A stretch of DNA of 17,534 nt from Trachelipus rathkii (Eukaryota > Arthropoda > Malacostraca > Isopoda > Trachelipodidae). The DNA lies in contig JABUQX010124353.1 in NCBI GenBank assembly GCA_015478945.1, positions 17,501 to 35,034 on the forward strand. Direction: 5' to 3'. The notes beneath the pieces were generated by a model. That model made no database searches. It was not told the DNA's origin and saw only the letters and a program-made list of their open reading frames with translations. The position numbers were made by a program, and so were the translations under genes. Shown piece by piece: positions 8,831 to 16,120 of this stretch (within the stretch, counting starts at the first letter, position 1; every line of letters begins with the position of its first letter).

Positions 8831-9485
8831 TCTTGCCCCAGGAGATGAATATAAATAATATATAATAATAAGCAATGAAGCAATAAAGCAATATGATACA
8901 AACAAATAAGACTCTCTTCACATACCTAGACAAATCCTTTGAATTCACAGTGGCCTGCCTGACTATCATTCATCATGTACTTATACTTTAAACATACTCA
9001 GATTACCCACAGATACGCGGTAACAAAAAAAATATTTCGCCGTCTGCGTTAAATATTGCGCGTTTGTGCGACTCAGACCGCCGTCTGGAGCCCGAACTTC
9101 CCAGTCCGGCTCCGGACTCAGGACCAGAATTCCAGTCTGCTCCGACTCAAGGCTCCTGAACAGAGCATCCGAGACTCTATCTTTTTCAGCTATCTGTGAT
9201 TTTGGATCTATGTACTTATAACTTCTTCACCTATCTATGTTTCGGGATCTCTTATCAAACAATCCTTCACTGTGATTGGATGAAATGAGCCAATCACGGT
9301 AGACGATGTTATTCACTGAAACGAAATAAGATTAGTTTTAATTCTAGCTTTAGTGATTCGACGTTGTTTCATTGGAAACTTTTATTAAATGTTACAATTT
9401 AAGTCCGTTTTAAAGCTTAGTGAAAATATAAAATGCATACGATTGAATTGGGTGATATATTTAATAGTAATAAAATCACTGTTTC
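8831..9485. other. Unassigned spacer with small inverted repeats
   Basis: No gene is seen. A GC-richer patch at 9055-9180 has two tight inverted repeats: CAGAC/GTCTG at 9074-9087 and AGTCCGG/CCGGACT at 9103-9118. Further on is GTGATTGG/CCAATCAC at 9272-9297. The rest is AT-rich and featureless. Confidence 0.5.
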
Positions 9486-9616
9486 TACTAGACTAGTACT
9501 ACTACTCGCACTACCTAGTACTACTAACTATACCATTACTACTATTACTTTTACTACTACTATTACTGCTACTACTACTACCACTACTACTGCTACTACT
9601 ATTATTACTACTACAT
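9486..9616. repeat. Degenerate (ACT)n microsatellite
   Basis: About 130 bases of ACT units with ATT, GCT and CCT variants. A 63-codon frame across it gives only poly-Thr and is not a gene. Confidence 0.93.
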
Positions 9617-9792
9617 ACCGCTAACAACTGTTATAATACCGGACCTGTATCCATTCTAAAGCTTAATGTTTGATATACATTACTTAAGTAAATTCGATAG
9701 CATGCTTTTACTGCTGGTTCCATTATCCGTTTAGGTAATAAGACTCTTTACTATTATTACTAGTTATTTTTCATGAAATGGGTGCACCAACA
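9617..9792. other. Unassigned spacer
   Basis: Nothing recognised. The word TTCTAAAGCTTAATG at 9654-9668 echoes TTTTAAAGCTTAGTG at 9408-9422 on the other side of the ACT array, which hints at a small old duplication. Confidence 0.4.
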
Positions 9793-9925
9793 GTACGTAA
9801 AGCTATAAAACAGTAAAGCATGGGTCGGAGAAGAGAGATGGGGTGATGGACCCATGTAGGAGGGGCTATTTGCCCCAAATGCTTTAAATCCTTAAGGTTC
9901 AGTAAAAACGTGTTTTTACTGAAAT
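9793..9925 (+). repeat. Isolated diverged monomer of the ~107-bp satellite
   Basis: This stretch lines up with units of the array at 10920-11625: GTAAAG words, then a G-rich GGTGATGG part, a GCTTTAAATCCTTAAGG part matching CTTTACGTCCATAGGGG, and a closing AGTAAAAACGTGTTTTTACT hairpin matching GTAAAAACACATTTTTAC. It is over 1 kb away from the array. Homology is judged by eye and is imperfect. Confidence 0.5.
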
Positions 9926-10205
9926 ATTTCCTTACTAAACAAAAATAAGTGACTTTATTAATATCTCAACCTGAAAAACCTAGCTATGTTAGAAAATTAT
10001 AAGGTAGAAATGTTGGTCATGGTTAGATTCACTGGAAAATTTTGTTAATGTCAACGTTTATTCGCAGTCCATAATGGTGTTATATTTGATAAAGATAGTT
10101 TGGGGATCTAAGTTTTACTTTAAAAACAAATTCGTGTGACCAAATCGAATGGTGTGTGTCATTAGTACAGATGGAATGTGCACCTGTAAACCGAAAACGA
10201 AAAGT
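9926..10205. other. Unassigned spacer, no gene
   Basis: Ordinary AT-rich DNA without motifs or long open frames. A minus-strand frame reaching into it from the TA array is poly(Tyr-Ile) and is not coding. Confidence 0.5.
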
Positions 10206-10244
10206 TATAAATATATATATTATATATATTAATATACTATATAT

Positions 10245-10319
<75 letters not shown>
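10206..10319. repeat. (TA)n array 1
   Basis: Imperfect TA repeats followed by about 35 uninterrupted units. Confidence 0.96.
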
Positions 10320-10324
<5 letters not shown>

Positions 10325-10417
10325 CATCGATCGACATTTCTGAGGGTAGGTGTCTATGGACCCCTAACAGGTCTTAAAACATCTACCAAATCTATTTTCA
10401 AAAGCTTGGCTCCTACT

Positions 10418-10517
10418 TATATATATATATATATATTATATAATATATATAATATACTATATATATATATATAATATATAATATATATATATATAGTATA
10501 TATATATTATATATATT
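10418..10517. repeat. (TA)n array 2, interrupted
   Basis: TA repeats broken by ATTAT, ACTAT and AGTAT. The flank at 10320-10417 is unassigned. Confidence 0.95.
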
Positions 10518-10540
10518 CAGATAAGAGAATGAATGAATGC

Positions 10541-10696
10541 AGTGGTGGTTGTAGTTGTTGATGTCGTCAATGTTGTTGTTGTTTGGTGGTTGTTGTTGTT
10601 GTTGGTGTCGGTCTTGTTGTTGTTGTTGTTATTGTTAGTATTGTTGGTCTCGGCCTTGTTGTTGTTGTTGTTGTAGAATTGTCTATGTTGTTAGGG

Positions 10697-10697
<1 letters not shown>
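10541..10697. repeat. (GTT)n microsatellite with a 42-bp higher-order repeat
   Basis: GTT/GTTG-rich DNA. Within it TTGGTGTCGGTCTT (10602) and TTGGTCTCGGCCTT (10644) recur at a 42-base spacing, so the array has some higher-order structure. Confidence 0.9.
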
Positions 10698-10765
<68 letters not shown>

Positions 10766-10807
10766 TATTTATTTTTATATATATATATATTTCTCATATA
10801 ATATATT
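10698..10807. repeat. (TA)n array 3
   Basis: Directly follows the GTT array. It is perfect for about 20 units and then interrupted by ATTATTTATTTTTA. Confidence 0.95.
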
Positions 10808-10919
10808 CCAAATGATACTTAGCTATCCCCCTGTCTCATTTGATCTGGCTATGATGTCACTACAATTGGTTAGTACAATTAAAACACACACACACACACC
10901 ATGTTTAATAAACAAAAAT

Positions 10920-11625
10920 TGATGTTGTGACAGTAAAGACGTAAAGACGTAAAGACGCAAAAATTGTTGTAACAGAAAAGACGTAAAGACGTATCGCACA
11001 GAGGTCTGGGTGGGGTATTTTGGGCAGCTTGCGCAACGTCTTTACGTCCATAGGGGTAGTAAAAACACATTTTTACCGACCCTGAGGACGTAAAGACGTA
11101 TCGCACAGAGGGTGGGAGGGGGTCTTCCATGACAGCTTGCGGTACTGATTTACTGACTTAGGGTATGTAAAACATAACAATTTTAATAAAAATATGACTT
11201 GAATCAATAGATCAATAGATCACGGGTGGGGAGGGTAGTTTGATTTACTGATTTAGGGTATGTAAACAAAACATTTAATAAAATATGACGAATCTATAGT
11301 ATTCAAATAGATCATGAGGGGGTGTAGAGGGTGCTGGGGACAGTGCTTTGATTTACTGATTTAGGGTATGTAAAACAACAATTTTAATAAAAATATGACT
11401 TGAATCCATAGATCAATAGATCAATAGATCATAGCTGGTTAGGAGGGTGGTTGGATGGTGATTTGATTTACTGATTTAGGGTATGTAAAACAACAATTTT
11501 AATAAAAATATGACTTGAATCCATAGATCAATAGATCATAGCTGGTTAGGAGGGTGGTTGGATGGTGGTTTGATTTACTGATTTACTGCTTTAGGGTATG
11601 TAAAAACGTAAATTTTTACGTTATA
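10920..11625 (+). repeat. Tandem satellite, ~107-bp units, about seven copies
   Basis: Two sub-types abut. The first has GACGTAAAGACGTATCGCAC at 10980 and 11087 (spacing 107) and CAGCTTGCG at 11025 and 11133 (108). The second starts units with GATTTACTGA at 11147, 11242, 11350, 11465 and 11572 (spacings 95, 108, 115, 107), each followed by TTAGGGTATGTAAAA, AATTTTAATAAAAATATGAC and an ATAGATCAATAGATCA stretch, then a G-rich GGAGGGTGGTTGGATGGT part. The two sub-types align through CGTCTTTACGTCCATAGGGG versus GATTTACTGACTTAGGG, so this is one diverged family. Units 4 and 5 are nearly identical, which suggests recent duplication. A 15-base (CA)n run lies just before at 10884-10898. No coding frame runs through the units. 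Confidence 0.88.
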
Positions 11626-11664
11626 AACATGAAAAGCATAAATTTTTTAGTAAAAACAAAAATA

Positions 11665-11699
11665 AATATATATATATATATAATATAATATATATTATA

Positions 11700-11733
<34 letters not shown>

Positions 11734-11781
11734 ATATATATTATTATATATATATATATATATATATATAGTATATATATA
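11665..11781. repeat. (TA)n array 4
   Basis: TA repeats with several ATTAT interruptions, directly beyond the satellite array. Confidence 0.95.
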
Positions 11782-11889
11782 CCAATACGGTTACTATCAC
11801 TTACTAACACTACTTCAAAGCCGCACCGCCCATTATTATTGAAATTTTTCCCACACAAAACATAACCAAGCGAATTTTAGGCGTTAGCC

Positions 11890-11923
11890 GCACCACGCCG
11901 TAATATTAGCGCCTGCGTGGTGC
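11890..11923. other. Stem-loop GCACCACGC / GCGTGGTGC with TAATATTAG in the loop
   Basis: Perfect 9-bp arms at 11890-11898 and 11915-11923 enclose a 16-base loop, CGTAATATTAGCGCCT. The loop holds TAATATTAG, one base from the TAATATTAC nonamer at rolling-circle origins of CRESS-DNA replicons. There is no Rep gene nearby, so the likeness may be chance. Confidence 0.4.
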
Positions 11924-11995
11924 CTCGCGGGGTTCACGAGCCGGCGGTCGCATTCGCGTTTTGCCTTCGAGTTGAAACCGAGCCAGACTTCAGCT

Positions 11996-12011
11996 TACTT
12001 TCATGAAAGTA
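11996..12011. repeat. Perfect 16-bp palindrome TACTTTCATGAAAGTA
   Basis: A perfect palindrome. It is followed at once by a second inverted pair, AAAGTA..TACTTT at 12018-12034, giving four copies of the GAAAGTA word in under 40 bases. It could be a protein-binding site or old transposon end; nothing decides between these. Confidence 0.6.
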
Positions 12012-12158
12012 GCCCTGAAAGTACCAGCTACTTTAAAGAACGAGGCTATACGCCCACATACATGAACTCCCTGTACGTGCTACGCCGCGTACACGCCGCT
12101 AGCTAGGCAGTAAACACCCCACGAACGTATATGGTGGTGACGAGAACAAAGGGGTTAG

Positions 12159-12480
12159 GGGATGAACAAAGGGGGTGGGGTAAAAAACGCTCGTGAAAGT
12201 ACATGAGCATGTGCTTCCTCATAAACACACTCACGTACGTATATGGCAAATGTACAGAACATATGGGCATGCTCAGACATGAAAATGTACCCAGTGAACG
12301 TAACTCCACACCGGATAAGTGCTTTCTGAAGCAGCCTTAGCGAAGACCTGGCATAGCTGACAGCTTTCATTGATGACGTCATAGGTGGGGTAGGGATGAA
12401 CAAAGGGGGGTGGGGTAAAAAACGCCTCATGATAAGTACATGACTGTGGTCAGTGTATAACTAACACTCACGCACGATAC
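12159..12480 (+). repeat. Direct duplication, two ~100-bp copies 234 bp apart
   Basis: Copies start with GATGAACAAAGGGGG at 12161 and 12395. Both continue with GGGGTAAAAAACGC, then a GTACATGA word, and end in an ACACTCACG-ACG-ATA-ATGGC stretch. Similarity spans roughly 90-100 bases with indels. The copies may be two ends of one element or a tandem unit of 234 bp. A third weak partial copy (GAGAACAAAGGGGTTAGGGG) lies at 12141-12160. Confidence 0.75.
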
Positions 12481-12664
12481 ATGGCGGAATGAAAATAGAA
12501 ATAAGGGACCGCAAAGGGGTCCAGCCCCAAAACAAATGGCAACACCGAGAAGTTACCTTAAAAGGTAGCCCCTCCGGTAATGCCGCCAGAAAATGCCTCA
12601 GGAAAAGACGCTGGGTACTGGGTACTTAGGTTATACCCATTCCCTGGTTTCCTCATGGATACTA
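12481..12664. other. Unassigned spacer, no gene
   Basis: Nothing recognised. It has a small inverted repeat TACCTT/AAGGTA near 12554-12567 and a doubled GGGTACT word near 12611-12627. Confidence 0.4.
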
Positions 12665-12666
12665 TG

Positions 12667-12766
12667 ATATATAGTATATATAGTTTATATATTAGTATAA
12701 TATATATATATATAATATAATATATATATAATATTATATTATATATATATATATATATAATAATAT
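12667..12766. repeat. (TA)n array 5
   Basis: Interrupted TA repeats that end directly at the presumed 5' end of the hAT element. Confidence 0.95.
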
Positions 12767-12968
12767 CAGGCGTATCTAGGGGGAGCCAGGGGGCTATGGC
12801 CCCCCCCCCGAAATTTTTAGACACTAAAATTTTTTTAAGTATTATATCTGTTAATAATATAAAGTGCAGACGTTAAAATAATTTTATTTAATAAGTGGCT
12901 GTCAGGAACAAATCTCGAAGGCCTTTGGGGAAGTTTTCACAGAGGGGAGAGAAAACATCATAATTTTA

Positions 12969-12970
<2 letters not shown>

Positions 12971-13020
<50 letters not shown>

Positions 13021-13066
13021 TATATATTTTATTTATATATATATATATGTTATATTTAATATATAT

Positions 13067-13137
<71 letters not shown>
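12971..13137. repeat. (TA)n array 6 inside the hAT leader
   Basis: Long TA array with a TTTTATTTATAT interruption and a TATGTTATATTTAA piece. It sits between the presumed hAT end and the transposase start. Confidence 0.95.
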
Positions 13138-13139
<2 letters not shown>

Positions 13140-13332
13140 CAGAAAGATGAGTATTAATTCTCTTTCTCAGCATTACTTACTAATGAGATAACTTTGTGGT
13201 ATCAGTGTAAAGTTATCGATCTATTGTTTCAAGGGTATAATATCAAGTTGATAGTAAATAGTTATAATTTTGCACTTTGTGTTTAACATTTTTTGTTCTT
13301 GTTGTTGTTCAACTTAAAAAATAAAAACATAT

Positions 13333-14197
13333 ATGAAAAGAACAGGTATTAGAGACTTTTTCGGCAAAAAAGTAAACACTTTAATAAAGATTACTGTTAT
13401 TGAAAAAGTTAGGTTTTCGGACTCGAAGAATCAGTTTCTCCTGGAACTTTTGTAAAAACGATAGCAGCTGAAAATCTCAAGTAGACGGTGATGTTTTTCC
13501 TTCACAAGCGTCTATAAGTCAGGCGCAATCAAGGAATACAGAAGGGATTGTTCATCCCAACGATATTGGCAATTTTATAGGTACGGTATTTAGCAATAAG
13601 GAAAAAGTGGAAATATTAAAATATCTCTGGAAACCATATTCAAAATATATATTTCCTGCTCATTAAGGCAAAGGTCGGGAAAGATATTTTCAAAGAAAGT
13701 GGCTTGATATTAAATGGTTAGCTTACTCTGATAAAATCGCTGGAGCTTATTGCTCAAATTGTGTAATGTTTTTGGAAACAAAAGAAGGTAAAGGAAAATA
13801 CCAGGAATTGGATGTTTTTGTCATAAGATCGTATTCAAACTTAAAGAAAGCCATTGAATCTTTTAAAAAACACGAGGTAACTTAATATTGTAAAGAATCG
13901 GTAGAAAAGAGATTTGCTGTTAAAAAGCAGGTTCAAGGAAAAATGGAGAGCATCGACAAACAGATTGACAGTCAGAAGAAAAGGGAGGCCGAAGACAGTA
14001 GAAAGCGGCTAATTCCAATTGTTGAGACAATTTGATTCTGTGATAAGCAAAATATATCGTTACATGGACATCATTACTCAGGTCGAATCGAGCTCTCTTG
14101 GCCTGTGGGTACCAATGGCAATTTTCAGAATCTTTTAAGATATCGCGCTAATGCTTGAGACCATGTTCTTTCAGAACATTTAAATAGAAAGATTTAA
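13333..14197 (+). pseudogene. hAT transposase N-terminal half, ZMYM1-like, dead
   Basis: The ATG at 13333 opens MKRTGIRDFFGKKVNT, the usual start of this group, and stops at 13455. The rest lies in another frame from about 13469 to 14197: HPNDIGNFIGTVFSNKE, then RYFQRKWLDIKWLAYS and AYCSNCVMFLETKEG, which is the TTF-type zinc finger (W-W-L-YS, then G-(Y/F)C-xC-xF), then WKHAIE-like LKKAIESFKKHEVT with its His, DSQKKREAEDSRKRLIPIVE (start of the DUF4371 part), HHYSGRIELS, and NLLRYRANA-DHVLSEHLNRK. In this second frame I count five internal stops but no further frameshift. The complete protein is usually more than 700 residues, so less than half remains. The transposase would have bound the ends and cut the element out. 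A domesticated host ZMYM gene is ruled out by the stops. Confidence 0.85.
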
Positions 14198-14204
14198 AGG
14201 TGGA

Positions 14205-15258
14205 TTTAAAGGCACGGGAAGGTGTAAGAATGATAGAGAAAGGAAGAGAGTGGAGGGTGCCCTACCTATTATATGCTGATGATTTGGTTTTGTGAGGCGA
14301 ATCTGTAGAGAGTTTGAGAGGATTGGTAGAGATTTGGAAGGGTGTGTAAAAGAAGGGGTTTGAAAGTAAACGTAGATAAGAGTAAGGACAGTCCTCGGTG
14401 TGAAGTTATGTTAGATAGAGAGCAGCTGGAACAAGTGTCTGAGTTTAAATATTTAGAATATATGTTAGATGAAAAGGGAACGGATGATGCAGAGTGTAGT
14501 AGGAAAGTTGTGAATGGCAGGAAGATGGCTGGTGCAATTAAATCGTTGGTCAGCGTAAAGGGACTAAGTCTTGAGTGCGCTAGGGTCTTACATGGGGATA
14601 TGTTGTTACCTGTGTTAATGTATAGTAGTGAGACTATGGACTGGAATAAAAGGTATAGATCTAAAGTTCAATGTGTTCAGATGGACAATCTTAGGGACTT
14701 GTTAGGTGTGAAAAGAATTGATAAAATGAGAAATGCACGGATTAGAGAGTTATGTGGTGTGAAGAAAGGGGTAAATGAGAGAATAAATGAAAGTACATCG
14801 AGATGGTTTGGTCATGTGGGAAGGATGAATGACAGTCGGTTGGTTAAGAGGATGAGTGTGTTGGGAATCGACCGGCTGGGAGACCAAAGAAAAAGTGGAT
14901 TGAGTCAGTAAAGGAATGTCTTGAGGAGAGAAATGTGAGTTTGGCAGAGGCGAGAATAAAGGTTCACAATAGGAGTAATTGGCGGGGTTTTGTGAGGGGG
15001 GTATGGTTGTAGCCCACCTGGGCCAGGCCAGGGGATGAACTCTCTACACTTGACGAAATGCCATAATGAGGGTCCGTCGCGGTCCCGTGAAGCTCTAGGG
15101 TGGATTTCCTGACTGGGACGAGTTCTCACTAATAGTTATAGAGGGGGCGGTAAGGCTGGGCTTTCTTTTCGACTTGTGTAATATTCTTCTACTACTTCTC
15201 TTTTCCAATGCATGACACGCACCTTACCCCAGTCTTGGAGAAAAAAGAATGATGATGA

Positions 15259-15262
<4 letters not shown>
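14205..15262 (+). mobile_element. RTE-type LINE fragment A (RT 3' half plus 3' UTR)
   Basis: A 5'-truncated non-LTR retrotransposon. It begins within the RT palm, just upstream of YADD, runs through the RT C-terminal region to the stop at 15010-15012, then about 250 bases of 3' UTR that end in GATGATGAA followed by a TA array. The short microsatellite-like 3' tail in place of poly(A) is usual for the RTE clade. The 3' UTR (15013-15180) is clearly shared with the inverted copy at 16120-16390, including GGGGATGAAC, GAGGGTCC, CTAGGGTGGATTT and the GGGCTTTCTTTTCGACTT block. That match defines the family's 3' end. It truncates the hAT element upstream. Confidence 0.82.
14212..15012 (+). pseudogene. 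RTE-type reverse transcriptase, C-terminal half (frameshifted)
   Basis: The first frame gives WRVPYLLYADDLVL with the catalytic YADD at 14272-14283, then a stop. The second frame, 14342-14911, is open for 189 codons: CKRRGLKVNVDKSK, EFKYLEYMLDEKGTDDAECS, KVVNGRKMAGAIKSLV, LHGDMLLPVLMYSSETMDW, KVQCVQMDNLRDLLGVKRID, RWFGHVGRMNDSRLVKRM. The third frame holds PKKKWIESVKECLEERNVSL and NRSNWRGFVRG to the stop at 15010. This order (YADD, KTK-like block, FxYLG, GRK, MYGSE, RRLLG, R-FGH--R, GRPR-W) is that of RTE/BovB-type LINE proteins, which copy element RNA at a nicked target. Two frameshifts and one stop show it is dead; the endonuclease half is absent. Confidence 0.85.
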
Positions 15263-15316
<54 letters not shown>

Positions 15317-15404
15317 ATATATATATGTATATATATATATATAATATATATCACTAATATATATATATATATACCGTATATATTATATATATATATTATA
15401 TATA
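15263..15404. repeat. (TA)n array 7 at the 3' end of LINE fragment A
   Basis: Directly follows the GATGATGAATTTT tail of fragment A. It is interrupted by ATCACTAATAT and ACCGTA. It may have grown from the LINE tail or have been the insertion target. Confidence 0.95.
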
Positions 15405-15507
15405 CATTTAATTTCCATATCTCAATCAGGGTTTACATCAAGCAGGGCTGGCTGCACATGGTTAAATCAGATTGGCATTTAAAAAATTTTTCCAATTTTT
15501 TTTTTCC
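15405..15507. other. Short unassigned spacer
   Basis: Unrecognised sequence with an A/T-run patch at 15481-15506 next to the 3' edge of LINE fragment C. Confidence 0.4.
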
Positions 15508-15976
15508 TTCTCGCCTCTGTCAAACTCACATTCTCTCACCTCCAGGCAGTCCTTTCTGACATCAAATCCACTTTTTCTTCCATCTTCCAGCCGGTCGATT
15601 TCAGCACACTCATCATTATACATCCGCTTAACCAACCCACTATAATCATCCTTTCCACATAATCAAACCATCTTCAACGTAACTTCCTTTCTATAAATTT
15701 ACCCCTTTCATCAACACCACACAGCTATCCAAATGTCATTCATCATTATATTAATTACTCTAACACCTAACACAACCCTCATTTATCTATCTTAACACAT
15801 TGTCTTTAGATTCTATACCTTATTCCAGACCATAGCTCCACTACTATACATTAACAAAGTAACAACATACCCTCATGTAAAGACCCTAGCGCACTCAATG
15901 ACTTAGTCTCTTTACATCCCATTACCACGGATTTAATTGCACCAGCCACCTTCCTGCCCTTCGCACAATTTCCCTA

Positions 15977-15979
<3 letters not shown>
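15508..15979 (-). mobile_element. RTE-type LINE fragment C (internal RT piece)
   Basis: On the minus strand this matches fragment A from its KVVNGRKMAGAIKSLV block (here GRKVAGAIKS near 15935-15960) to the LAEAR block (15508-15530, GAGTTTGACAGAGGCGAGAA). The match covers LHEGM, MYSSGAMVWNK and FGH-R-like pieces and KWI-like AAAAGTGGATT near 15567. Frames are broken throughout. Both ends are cut: the YADD part is lost at the 5' side, where a TA array begins, and the last coding part and 3' UTR are missing at the 3' side. Loss of the 3' end is not explained by ordinary 5' truncation. Confidence 0.78.
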
Positions 15980-16025
<46 letters not shown>

Positions 16026-16120
16026 ATTATATATATGTATATAATATATTAGTATATATATATATATATGATATAATAGTATATTATATATATATTTATA
16101 TATATATATCATATATATAT
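15980..16120. repeat. (TA)n array 8 between LINE fragments C and B
   Basis: TA repeats with many interruptions, followed by CTTTCTTTCTTTCC at 16121-16134. Confidence 0.95.

Larger units (their letters stand above)
11782..12158. other. GC-richer stretch with hairpins, no gene
   Basis: Local GC content rises clearly compared with both sides (CGCC, GCGG and CGCG words at 11880-11965 and again near 12085-12105). No open frame with recognisable content is present. It holds a 9-bp stem-loop at 11890-11923 and a 16-bp palindrome at 11996-12011. Confidence 0.5.
12767..14197 (+). mobile_element. hAT transposon, 5' part (ZMYM/TTF-type), truncated
   Basis: The presumed left end is CAGGCGTATCTAGGGGGAGC, which resembles the CAG-GGCG-A-C-AGGG start of many hAT inverted repeats, with a run of C and G close behind. 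It is followed by a (TA)n array, an AT-rich leader and then a transposase remnant in the same direction. The right half, with the catalytic RNase H-like and dimerisation domains and the 3' inverted repeat, is missing: LINE sequence takes over at 14198-14212. The left boundary is inferred from the terminal motif alone; the transposase is firmer. Confidence 0.6.

Noticed and set aside
10080..10801. Open frames of alternating Tyr-Ile and Val runs (10080-10337 minus, 10583-10801 plus)
   Set aside because: Translations of TA and GTT arrays, without any unique protein part.
10879..11130. 83-codon minus-strand frame in the satellite
   Set aside because: It repeats satellite-unit sequence (TSLRLFCYN / TSLRLYCHN) and ends in a (CA)n translation.
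10920..11625. The regular repeats as a CRISPR array
   Set aside because: Units are about 107 bp with diverged repeats and no unique spacers; the context is animal transposons.
12103..12430. Two overlapping minus-strand frames in the 234-bp duplication
   Set aside because: Both are made of the duplicated unit read twice (repeated HAHVLS/FFTPPPLF-like pieces); no known domain and no sign of selection on codons.
14342..14911. The 189-codon frame as a host gene
   Set aside because: It is the C-terminal half of a LINE reverse transcriptase, with YADD just upstream in another frame and inverted copies nearby.
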